The position numbers and the translations under genes were made by a program. This document shows positions 11,195-20,000 of a DNA stretch of 23,811 nt, piece after piece. Source of the DNA: Glomus cerebriforme (taxonomy: Eukaryota > Glomeromycota > Glomeromycetes > Glomerales > Glomeraceae); the NCBI GenBank assembly GCA_003550305.1, contig QKYT01000483.1:6432-30242 (forward strand), given 5' to 3'. The first letter of the stretch is position 1; every line of letters begins with the position of its first letter. The notes below the pieces were generated by a model, which had not been told where the DNA came from, made no database searches, and saw only the letters and a program-made list of their open reading frames with translations.

Positions 11195-11636
11195 TAAACT
11201 TGGGTGCCGAAACCTACCTATGCCGAAACATATTTGGGATTCGGCATATGCCGAAATGTCGATTCAGAAATTTGCCGAAATCCCAAATCCCAAATCCCAA
11301 ATCCCAAACCGATGCCGAAATCCCAAATCGATGCCAAAATCCCAAACCGATGCCGAAATCCCAAACCGATGCCGGAATCCCAAATCGTTGCCGAAATCCC
11401 AAACGTTGCTGAAATCCAAAAATCCCAAATTTCGGTCATTTCCATATTGGAGGTTTGGGATTTCGGCAACGGTTTGGGAATCCGGCATCGGTTTGGGATT
11501 TCGGCATCGATTTGGGATTTCGGCATCGGTTTGGGATTTCGGCATAGGTTTGGGATTTGGGATTTCGGCAACTTGTATATGTCGAAAGGTATTTGGGATT
11601 CGGCATATAGCCGAAACATTTCGGCACCCAAGTTTA
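11195..11636. mobile_element. Foldback MITE with 8-bp target-site duplication
   Basis: The terminal inverted repeats start TAAACTTGGGTGCCGAAA (11195-11212) and end with its exact complement (11619-11636). They are flanked by the perfect duplication GTTAATAA at 11187-11194 and 11637-11644. The left half is a tandem array of a unit of about 20 bp (ACCGATGCCGAAATCCCAAA and variants). The right half is the same array inverted (TTTGGGATTTCGGCATCGGT). A short unique centre lies near 11425-11450. Because the unit is stop-poor and 20 bp long, long ORFs appear in several frames on both strands; none is a gene. An 8-bp duplication fits hAT-like or KDZ/Zisupton-like transposases. The ends do not match those of the enclosing element. 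Confidence 0.9.
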
Positions 11637-11644
11637 GTTAATAA

Positions 11645-12618
11645 TGTTTTACTAACTTAAAAAAAATCCCCCATTGTATTACCTTCGGTTGATTGATTCT
11701 TTTCTTCTTCTGGCTTCTTCCAGGATAGTAATTTCAGCTAGTTAATTTCTAGAAATATAGTTTTCAGTAAAGTTAGATTATTTATTTATTTTTTAATTTT
11801 AATTAATATAATTAATTTAATTTACTTACATTATTTTTTTACTTCTAGGTTTCTTACAGGACAGCAATACCTTCTAGGAATATAGTTAGCTTTTTTTTTT
11901 TATTTATTTTCTAATTTTAATTTATTTAATTTTTTAAAATTTACTTCTAGGCTTTGTCCAGGATAGCACGCCGGAAGCTCGGTGATTATTTATTAAATTA
12001 TTGAAAAAAAATTTGAAGGGTAATTAATAAATTAATGAAATAAATGGCTTATCGGCTATCTAATTCTGGTAAATTTTGTTACCGCATACTCCGGTATTTT
12101 CCTATCATTTAATTAATAACATGCGATAACATGGGGATATTTCTCATTGTATTGATCTTGCCTAACTTTTTTTTAATAAATCCGTCTCCTCAACCCTTTT
12201 TTTTTTTTNNNNNNNNNNNNNNNNNNNNNNNNNNNNNNNNNNNNNNNNNNNNNNNNNNNNNNNNNNNNNNNNNNNNNNNNNNNNNNNNNNNNNNNNNNNN
12301 NNNNNNNNNNNNNNNNTTTTTTTCTTTTTACAATAAACCCGTTTCAAATTTTTTTTTTCTTTTTTTTTTTATAATAAACCGTCTCAAACTTTTTTTTTTC
12401 TTTTAATAAACCCATTGTTTCAAATATTTTTTTTTAATAATCTCGTCTTGTGTTCTGCCTCTTTTTTTTTAATAAATAAATAAATAACCATTCTCATTTT
12501 TTCTTTTTTAAAATCAACCATCAATCCTCATCTTTTTTTTAAAAAATACTTGGTATCAATTTCTCTTTTATTAACGTAAAAATTTTTTATAAAATATTTT
12601 TTAACAAAATTTTTGACA
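11645..12618. other. Non-coding upstream region with degenerate repeats and assembly gap
   Basis: The block holds three loosely similar stretches containing CTTCTAGG..T...CAGGA.AGCA (around 11713, 11841 and 11943). From about 12170 to 12480 there is a poly-T-rich series of units ending AATAAACC.GT.TCAAA, interrupted by 108 Ns at 12209-12316. Any ORFs across the Ns are artefacts. The poly-T repetition explains why assembly failed here. It directly precedes the start of the next gene at 12619 and probably includes its promoter. Confidence 0.6.
12209..12316. other. Assembly gap (108 N)
   Basis: The run of Ns is bounded on both sides by poly-T. The true length and content are unknown. It is likely an expanded poly-T/AATAAACC tandem repeat. 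Confidence 0.97.
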
Positions 12619-13542
12619 ATGGCACTTAGTAAAAGTATCAAACAGGCCTTTAGCACATTACAAAATCAAATTGATGATGATTCATCAGATTATTTTCTTG
12701 TTACAAAAACAAAAATTGTGTTTAAAAAAAAAGTTTATTTAAAAGCTGATGGAGTTTGAACAGACGATGACAATACTGAACCTTCAGAAATTATTTTAAA
12801 CTTAGAAGAAATTGATAATTTAAAGAATAAAATTGAAGAATTACAATTAAAGATCCTTCAATTAGAGGAAGGGAAGGAAGGGGAGGAAGGGGAGGAGGGG
12901 AGGAGGAGGAAGAAGAGGATGCTTCAAAGAAAAAAATGTCCGGTAAACCGGCATCACAAAGTAAAATAAGTTCAACAATAACGAAGTTCTAGGGAAAAGC
13001 AAGTGAAGGCGTTTATAATTCGTTCATCAAGCTTGAACTTTTATATCAATTGTACAGTACATAAACAAATTTGAAAAAAAGGGAGATAACATGGCAAAAG
13101 AAGAATTAAAAAATTTAATTACAACAACAAAAAAATCTTCAACATATTTCAAAAAAGCTCATAATTTTTTTTTTTATATATAAGCATCTAAAAAAAGGAG
13201 GGTGGAAAAAATGTGATATTGCACCTACATATTGGGAATCAGTAACCGGCCCAACTTGGAATAGTATTTTAAATAGTTTAAATTTAGAGCAACAATATGA
13301 AAATTTATCTGAATCAGGTAAGGTTTTTAATAAAATTTTTTTTTTTTTGAAAGTGGGTTTTTTTTTAAATTAATTTTTTTTCTTTTTTTCCAGAAAATTC
13401 AGAAACTTCAGAAGATCAAGGACAACAAAACAATCTGAAGAAGAAGGCAAGCTTTTAATAAATTATAATAAAGCCTTTTAATAATATGGGTTAATTTTAA
13501 ATTAATGTTTTTTTTCTTTCTTTTTCAGATAATTCAGAATAA
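12619..13542 (+). pseudogene. Acidic, coiled-coil-prone transposon cargo gene, family unknown
   Basis: It starts ATGGCACTTAGT, giving MALSKSIKQAFSTLQNQ. Proposed exons are 12619-13317, 13394-13446 and 13529-13542. The second intron would use a rarer GC...AG boundary. A predicted coiled coil (EEIDNLKNKIEELQLKILQL) leads into a Glu/Gly stretch encoded by a GGA-rich tract, then a basic stretch (SKKKMSGKPASQSK), KASEGVYNSFIKLEL, and after a frameshift KKGDNMAKEELKNLI. The C-terminal part contains CDIAPTYWESVTGPTWNSIL and an acidic Ser/Glu tail. Lesions: TGA at 12757, TAG at 12990 (both probably former Trp), and frameshifts in the GGA tract, near 13055 and in the poly-T at about 13168. I recognise no family. 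Charge distribution and position suggest an accessory protein of the transposon, which is inference only. Confidence 0.65.
12865..12920 (+). repeat. GGA/GGGA purine tract inside the cargo gene
   Basis: This is a near-pure purine stretch of GGAA/GGGA units encoding Glu/Gly. Upstream the gene reads in one frame (LEEGKEGEEG). Downstream the sensible frame is another (EEEDASKKK). A length change in this tract is therefore the likely cause of one frameshift. Confidence 0.7.
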
Positions 13543-13629
13543 TGAATTTTTTTTTAATATATATATTTTTTTTTTGATAAAAATAAGAATTTTTAAAATT
13601 TAAAATTGATGAAAACGTGTAAATGTAAC

Positions 13630-13846
13630 ATAATAAATGTAACATACGTTAATGGCAGCGCACTTTCCCAGACATAATGCATTAATGGGATCGCACGTAA
13701 CATGCGTTAATGGAATCGCACGTTCCAAAACGTAACGCAATCATACGTTCGCAGATGTAACATGCGTTAATGCTAGCTTACGTTCCCAGAGCACGTTTCC
13801 AGACGTAACATGCGTTAATACTAGCGCACGTTTCCAGACGTAACAT
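13630..13846. repeat. Internal array of TAACATGCG-like motifs
   Basis: Degenerate copies of the terminal-array motif recur with a period of about 50-60 bp. Exact TAACATGCG copies start at 13698, 13758 and 13806, each followed by TTAAT and then a complementary CGCACGTT-type half. The array lies between the second and third genes, not at an element end. It is cut short in a TAACAT half-motif by the adjoining MITE. Confidence 0.75.
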
Positions 13847-14012
13847 GGGTACGTCTAAAGCGGAGCAGAATCACGTGATTTCGTAAAATTTTTGGCCGGA
13901 ATTATGGCATTAAGAAATTATGCTTAGGACAAATGGAAAATGAAGGTGTGATGCAGGGGGTGACAGATATTCACTATTATCACGTGATTCTGCGCCGCTT
14001 TAGACGTTCCCC
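13847..14012. mobile_element. 166-bp palindromic MITE
   Basis: Inverted arms of 33 bp (13847-13879 and 13980-14012) match at 31 positions and contain ACGTCTAAAGCGG and GCAGAATCACGTGAT. The loop of about 100 bp includes GGCCGGAATTA, which also occurs in the large element's terminal repeat. No coding capacity. No clear target-site duplication, so the exact ends are uncertain by a few bases. Confidence 0.75.
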
Positions 14013-14231
14013 AAATATGGTACACAAGTCATATGATTATGAGATTAAAATCTGATGCTGATCAAAATATGGTTCACGAATATTTCAAATTTATTGTTAC
14101 ATTTTATCATTATTTTTATTGTATATAAGATGTAAGTATTATTATAATTTTACTAAAAAGATCTAATAAAATTCAAATATACACTTAAGATTCTTCAAAC
14201 CTAATTCATATTATATAGTATATTTGATATT

Positions 14232-15600
14232 ATGACATTGAAAATGAAACAAGCGATATTTTTGAAAATTCAGGTATATAGAAAATTTAATATTTCTAAT
14301 TTTTAATATATAACAATTTTAACTTATTTAATTGAAATATATAGAATTGACGAAAGAGGCTTTAGCTTTAATTGAAGAAATGAGATTAAGACATGAAGCG
14401 GAATTTCATTCTTTATCTGAACAACTCAATTTAGAGCCTGAATTTATAAAAGTAAGATACTGTATATTTTACTATATAAATATTTATATAATAGCAAATA
14501 AATTAAATTTATAAAGAATTTATTTAATATTTATGAAAAGAATATTATGAAATATCAGAGAGAACATGCACCACGAAAAAAAAGAAAAATCTCTGCATAT
14601 AATGTATTCCAAAGGGACTGGTGGGAAAATAATAAAACTTATGGTATTTAGTTAAATAATTTTATTGTAGTTTAAATATTTATCAATTCATCTAATTAAC
14701 ATCTAATTAATTTATTATTTATATATATTATTAAGATCGTAATTTATCTACAGCTAATATTCAAAAAGTTTGTGCTGATGATTGGAAGAAATTAAATGAA
14801 GATGACCGTCAATTTTATAAGGAAAAAGCAAATGATATTTCAGACAATCAACAACTAAATTCAATTAAATATATAGAAAATACAAAATCAAGAATGACTG
14901 TATTAAATAAAGGAATATCAGATATTCGAAAAATGGTAAGTATAGTTTATACAAACAATTAGCAAGGTATTTTCAAACAACTTACAATTACTTATATTTA
15001 AATTAAATAGTTTTGTTCACTACAAGTTATATGTGGTCAAGAATTAATTTTAACTGTATCGAATCGTAATGAATTAGGTTGTAATTTTTTTGGAGCTAAT
15101 GCAGGTGAAGAATTTTATCGGATTACGCCAAAATTTAAAGATTTTATTACACCATTTAGAAGTCTATATAATGGTAAGTTATATTTATATATATAAATGT
15201 TTTTTATCTTTAATAAAGTAGAAAAATCATGTGCCCAACAATCATTAGAATCAAATAATTATGATGATGAAAATAATATGGAAATAGATATTAATAAAGC
15301 TAACTCAAGAGAAGTTCGAAATATGGTTAGAAAAATATTGAAAATTAAATTTGGTATGTATTATTGATTTAATAATTTATATTATTAACATGAAATTTAA
15401 CTTTTTCAATATTTTTTATAGAAAAAAATGTTAAAGGTACCCAAATACCATATAAGAATTGGCATGTACAAAAAAAGTATACCGTTAAAAATTGACCAGA
15501 TGATGTTGTATTTCAAGATTATAGTAATATTAAAAATGAAAATGATAGAAAAAAAGTATTGTTAGCTTTGAAAGATATTGAGTTTGTAGAGTTAGGCTAA
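14232..15600 (+). pseudogene. HMG-box protein gene carried by the transposon, lightly damaged
   Basis: Seven exons: 14232-14273, 14345-14451, 14541-14643, 14736-14935, 15011-15173, 15222-15353 and 15422-15600, with standard GT...AG introns and a natural stop at 15598. The product is about 308 residues. An N-terminal helical segment (LTKEALALIEEMRLRHEAEF) is followed by an HMG-box at about residues 55-115: basic APRKKRKISAYNVFQRDWW, then NIQKVCADDWKKLNEDDRQ and FYKEKA, matching the three-helix pattern with its conserved Trp. HMG boxes bind and bend DNA. The remainder (CGQELILTVSNRNELG and EEFYRITPKFKDF) is a domain I do not recognise. Lesions: the only ATG is one base out of frame with the rest (consistent with loss of one G after ATG), and TGA at 15493 where VKN-W-PDD is expected. 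Otherwise all exons join in frame, so it may be recently broken or mis-sequenced. Confidence 0.85.
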
Positions 15601-15840
15601 TTAATATTGAAATAATCAATGGATTATAATTGTTTTATTTTAATAAATTTTTTCAATTTTTCAATTTCATTATTTTAAAATAGAATAACATTTTTAAAAA
15701 CTTTAACACGTTACGCTCGGTAATATGCGCAACGCATGTCACGCCCTTTAACTTGCGTAAACGCAAGTTACACCCAAGTAACTTGCTCCTGCACTAACGC
15801 ATGATACGTCCGGTAATTTGCGCCAGCACTAACGCATGTT

Positions 15841-16026
15841 ACGCGAGGTAACTTGCGCTTGAATTAATGCATGTTATACTAGGAAAATAATGTTGTTTAG
15901 GTAACTTGTGTCGACACTGACGCATGTTACGCGAGGTAACTTGCGTTTTGAATTAATGAATGTTATACTGGGAAAATAAAATTATTCCTTGTTGTTTAGG
16001 TAACTTGCGTCGACACTGACGCATGT
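15841..16026. repeat. Tandem duplication within the right array, about 90-bp unit
   Basis: Two copies begin ACGCGAGGTAACTTGCG (15841 and about 15929) and run through AATTAATG.ATGTTATACT, GGAAAATAA, TTGTTTAGGTAACTTG and GTCGACACTGACGCATG. The second copy has extra bases (AAATTATTCC). Confidence 0.75.
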
Positions 16027-16070
16027 TACGCCCTTTAACTTGCTCCTGCACTAACGCATGTTATTGTCCG

Positions 16071-16191
16071 GTAACATGCGTCAAATTAGAGCATGTTATC
16101 GTCCGGTACCAAATTAGTACGTTATGACCGGTAACATGCGTCAAATTAGAGCATGTTATCGTCCGGTACCCAAATTAGTACGTTATGACCG
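16071..16191. repeat. Two tandem copies of a 60-bp unit in the right array
   Basis: 16071-16130 and 16131-16191 are identical except for one extra C in the second copy. Each contains GTAACATGCG, GAGCATGTTATCGTCCGG and TAGTACGTTATGACCG. Such low divergence implies a recent local expansion. Confidence 0.9.
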
Positions 16192-16315
16192 GTAACATGC
16201 ACTATTATAACTAACGCATGTTATTGTCAGGTAACATGCGCTGTCACTAACGCATGTTGCTACCGGTAACATGCGTCGAATTAGAGCATGTTATCGTCCG
16301 GTAACATGCGCTGNA

Positions 16316-16574
16316 ATTAACGCATGTTACGGTTCGTAACATGCGCCCGAATTATCGCATGTTATGCTGGAAGTAACTTATTTTGTTTGGATAACGCGCG
16401 CAGGCATTAGCGCATACTTCGTGTTCTTTAACGCGCCAAAATTGGGCCGGAATTAAAAATTGGGCACGTGACATTTAATGATGGACCATGGGCGGACCAT
16501 AGAAGGATATAACCTATGCACTTGATACATAAATCATAAGGTTATAACCTTTGATGATCACCCGAATGGGGTGC
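16316..16574 (-). repeat. Right terminal inverted repeat of the KDZ element
   Basis: This is the reverse complement of 6092-6349 with about three differences. The outermost bases are GAATGGGGTGC. It contains the palindrome AAGGTTATAACCTT, the tip hairpin and a CACGTG at 16465-16470. The sequence beyond 16574 has no counterpart on the left side. Confidence 0.93.
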
Positions 16575-16933
16575 GACGCAGTATATTAGATTTGATTTCA
16601 TAACGCGGTGATTGACATTGAACATGAAGCTGCATTTCAAATTGAATGGAGTTTTTTAATTTAGTACTTACATAATAAAAGCAAACAATAATAACATAAA
16701 TATAATTGATCAAATTTTTATTACAATCAAAATCACGCTAAAATTATTATACACAAAGAAACCAAAAATACCCTTCATCCTTTATTTCAGTCTTACCATC
16801 CACCATTTAATTTTTTTTTCTTTTAGAATTCATTATAATATCATAATGATGAAATTCCAAAAAACGCATGATCAACGCGACTATGAATGAAATCATTTAG
16901 CAATTTATAAAAAATAATAAATATTGTTTTATT

Positions 16934-17098
16934 GTCCGGAGCGAAGCGAAGGACTATATATTTTTATGCGAGGTGATAACCATTATTATCACGTGGCGAT
17001 TTCCGTTTGTCCGGTCACGTGTCTTAAATTTGATTGATTGATAATAAATAAATATTGATTACTAAAAAAAAATAAAAATAAAAATATGCGCTCCGGAC
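16934..17098. mobile_element. MITE-like element of about 165 bp outside the transposon
   Basis: Short inverted ends GTCCGGAGCG (16934-16943) and CGCTCCGGAC (17089-17098) bound a non-coding interior. Next to the left end lies GTCCGGAGCGAAGCGAAGGA. The interior contains ATTATCACGTG, shared with the 166-bp MITE at 13847-14012, and a second CACGTG at 17016-17021. No clear target-site duplication was found, so the boundaries are tentative. Confidence 0.5.
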
Positions 17099-20000
17099 CA
17101 AAGAAATGATTATTTGTTGTGCATAGAATCGATATGATTTTCTTTATTATCTAAAACGAATATTAAAATGTTATTATTTTCATTATAAAATGGAAGTATA
17201 AAATTTGACTAAAATTTAGTTCAACCCTAATTTTTAATAATGCTTCATCTATAATTAATTCATCAAAGTTGTACGCATTATCCTATTATTACGAAAAACA
17301 GGATTTGAATAATAAATCAACTACAGTAGTTAACATAAAATAAGGGAAAATCAAAATAATGATTCAGTTATGTGATAACTACAATTCTTCATCTGTATAC
17401 TACTATGCTTTTGCAGACAAACTTGCTGTATTACAGATTAAGTAATAATGCTATGATTAGTTGCGCCGCCACATCTGCGAATCTGAAAGTTTTTTTTTCG
17501 TCCCATATGACTTTCTAAAACAGATTCTTTAAAAATTTCCAATTAAACCATTTTTGATGATAATGGGAGTCCATTCATAGGGTTTGCCTTGCTTTATTAA
17601 GAATAGGACACGTCTTGGATAGATGAAATGCTGTATATAAAAATTGACACTTTAGCAATATTTATGATCACAGGCGAACTCTTAGCTCTAAAACAATGTA
17701 ACATTCAGTTCCAAGTATTAAGAAATACCAATTGTTTGTAATTAGATTACTCGGTAGTGCTGTTATGTTTACTATCTCTTCTCGTAACTTTTGTCGTCAA
17801 ACGTTTATTTGTTGTGATGAAGAAATGTTGTGAATCATATTCAATTTTAATTTGCAGGGAGTTATTTTGCGATTGCCTATAAAGAATGAACGGTTTGATG
17901 GAATTTTCATGGCTGATATAAAATACTCTGATGAATGGTTTGGATTTTTTTTTTATATATATAACTATATAAAGAGTAAAAACGACGAACCGATATCAAT
18001 ACATATGATAATATTTTCTTTTTATTTTTTTTATGATGCATAATAAGACTTGATTATTTTTTTAATTTTGTGTGTTAAAAATTTCATACCTTGATTGTAT
18101 AATAAACTCAGTATTTACTCGCCCAGAACTTTCAGTACAAGTATTAGTAAAACGTATTTGTTACGCAAGTTCTGTAAATTTCGTTAAACATTCTTTGTTT
18201 GTCATTGCCCAAAATTTCATGAATCGTTGTCAAGGTTTAGCTTCTTGTAAAAAAAATCAATAAACTTGCGCTCGTTTTATAACGGAGGTTATATCATACT
18301 TGAGAAATTTTTAACAAATGAAATAATGGATTGTAAAAAAAATAACATGGATAATGCACTTTTTTTTTTAATTAGTCGATCAAACATCAGACCAGCCACA
18401 TTAACTAAGCATCATCATCTAATCGCAATCGCGTAACGTATAACAGATAACAGATAAACAAAATGGTTTTCTGATTTTTATTTAGACCAATCAGATCGTT
18501 ACCTTAATAAAAATGTTATAAACAAGAAACATTTTTGACAATACCTAAACGGATTTTCTTCATATGAATGTTCTTTGTGGAAAAAATTTTCGTCACTTTT
18601 ATATCATACTAAAAATAGAGTCCATACAGATATTATTATTATTGGAAGATCTTATATTGATATAAATAAGATTTTTTTATTAAATTCCTTTTAAATGCAA
18701 GTCTCATTGGTATGATATCTCAATATCTCTTGGCGTATTGTTAGTAAAAGGCAAATTGTCAATCAGAATATTACGTAACTTGTATTAAACTGCGTTAAAC
18801 TTTCTTTAAAAAAAAAAAAATGTATAAATTGACTCAAAATACCATATAAAACATTTTCTTCACATCTTTGATGTTAATAATAAAAAAATTCCCTAAAATT
18901 TCCCAAATTTACAGATATTTACCAAAAACATACTTCAAAATGACTTTAATATCAAATAATATAAAAGCTTCTCAGACAAAATTCGCGTCCAGAAAAATAA
19001 GGCGAATGCTTATAATAATTCCCTTTGACGCATATAATAATTTGACACCTCCTAATAAAGGACGGATTAAAATTTTGATTATTGAATCAAAAAAAGAAAT
19101 TTAGTAAAAAACAGGTTGGATAATAACTTGGAAAGATTCGTTTCAATCCAACCTTAAAATAATTAAAATAAATTAATTTAAATTTAGATTGGGAATAATA
19201 AATTCCCAATTCATTGATGGGTTATAGACCCAAATTATATTGGAGATGTTTTATAACACAATAATCAATTTCCAGTTAATTGATGGATGGGGGATGTTCT
19301 CCAACATTTATCAATAAATTGTTGATGGTTGGGAGGACATCCTCCAACATTTAAAAATGAATTTTCAATTCATTGATTGTTTTGAACACCTCCGTCCTTT
19401 CTTTCTTTCTTTTTCTTTCTTTTAACTTGAGGGATTATATTGATAATAGCTTAACTCTACATTATAGTTACTAAAATTTTTGAGTTTACACAAATATTAA
19501 TCACAAAATTAATAAATTTATTTTAATAAAATCAATTTCTTTGTGATAATATATATTTATAAATTCTGTATAGCAAAGACTTTCGTTATTTACAAAATCT
19601 GGAAGAAAATTCAGAATAAAATTTCGTGTAGTATCATGTGTTTATGTGTTTATGGGTAGAAAAGTCTTCGATGTTGGTGTGATAAAAAGTTTATACTTAC
19701 TATCCAATTAGGCTTAAAATATAGTTTGCAAGAGCTCACATTTTTAGGAGGGACTAATGCTACGAAATTAAGTTGGGTAGTTGTATCAATAGTTTCGATT
19801 ATCAAGACATACAAATTTAATAATTTAATTTTATAAAAATATAATAAACTTTTTTTTTCAAAGATATAACGATAATTGGTTTTTAATTTATGTCATAAAT
19901 TAAGACTTGACGATAATTGTTGCGTAGGTGCTCATAGCAAAAATTTATATAATTTATGTATTGTATAAGATTTATAATGCTATTTGTCGCACGTCAAAAA

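Larger units (their letters stand above)
15601..16315. repeat. Right subterminal array of alternating 9-bp motifs
   Basis: From about 15705 inward, dozens of half-motifs of the TAACATGCG/CGCATGTTA type alternate in orientation, mixed with the variant TAACTTGCG/CGCAAGTTA, which is concentrated on the inner side (15740-16030). It is over four times longer than the left array because of internal tandem duplications. An ambiguous base lies at 16314. The first 100 bases after the HMG gene are plain AT-rich 3' flank. Confidence 0.85.
6092..16574 (+). mobile_element. Large KDZ-type DNA transposon with terminal inverted repeats and three genes
   Basis: The element is about 10.48 kb and is delimited by inverted repeats starting GCACCCCATTCGGG on the left and ending CCCGAATGGGGTGC on the right. 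Inside, in order, are: a subterminal array of alternating TAACATGCG motifs, a LINE insertion, a KDZ transposase gene, a duplicated spacer, a foldback MITE, an acidic coiled-coil gene, an internal motif array, a second MITE, an HMG-box gene, and a long right-hand motif array leading into the right repeat. All three element genes are on the + strand. KDZ transposases are known for cut-and-paste elements of fungi and other eukaryotes. Attributing the two other genes to the element rests on their position between the two ends. I see no target-site duplication: flanking octamers are agttcaat and gacgcagt. Insertion into an older copy, or loss of the duplication after recombination, would explain that. 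Confidence 0.88.

Noticed and set aside
11200..11660. Several overlapping ORFs of 60-146 codons on both strands
   Set aside because: They are by-products of the stop-poor 20-bp repeat inside the foldback element. The peptides are only periodic repeats of the same unit.
12131..12406. ORFs across the N gap, both strands
   Set aside because: They exist only because N codons are not stops. The flanks are poly-T repeats.
13630..13846. CRISPR-like array
   Set aside because: The motifs are short, palindromic, degenerate and irregularly spaced, in a eukaryotic transposon. They match the element's own end motif.
18868..19104. 78-codon ORF
   Set aside because: Ile/Lys/Asn-heavy composition, no domain and no neighbouring exons. 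Not distinguishable from chance in AT-rich DNA.
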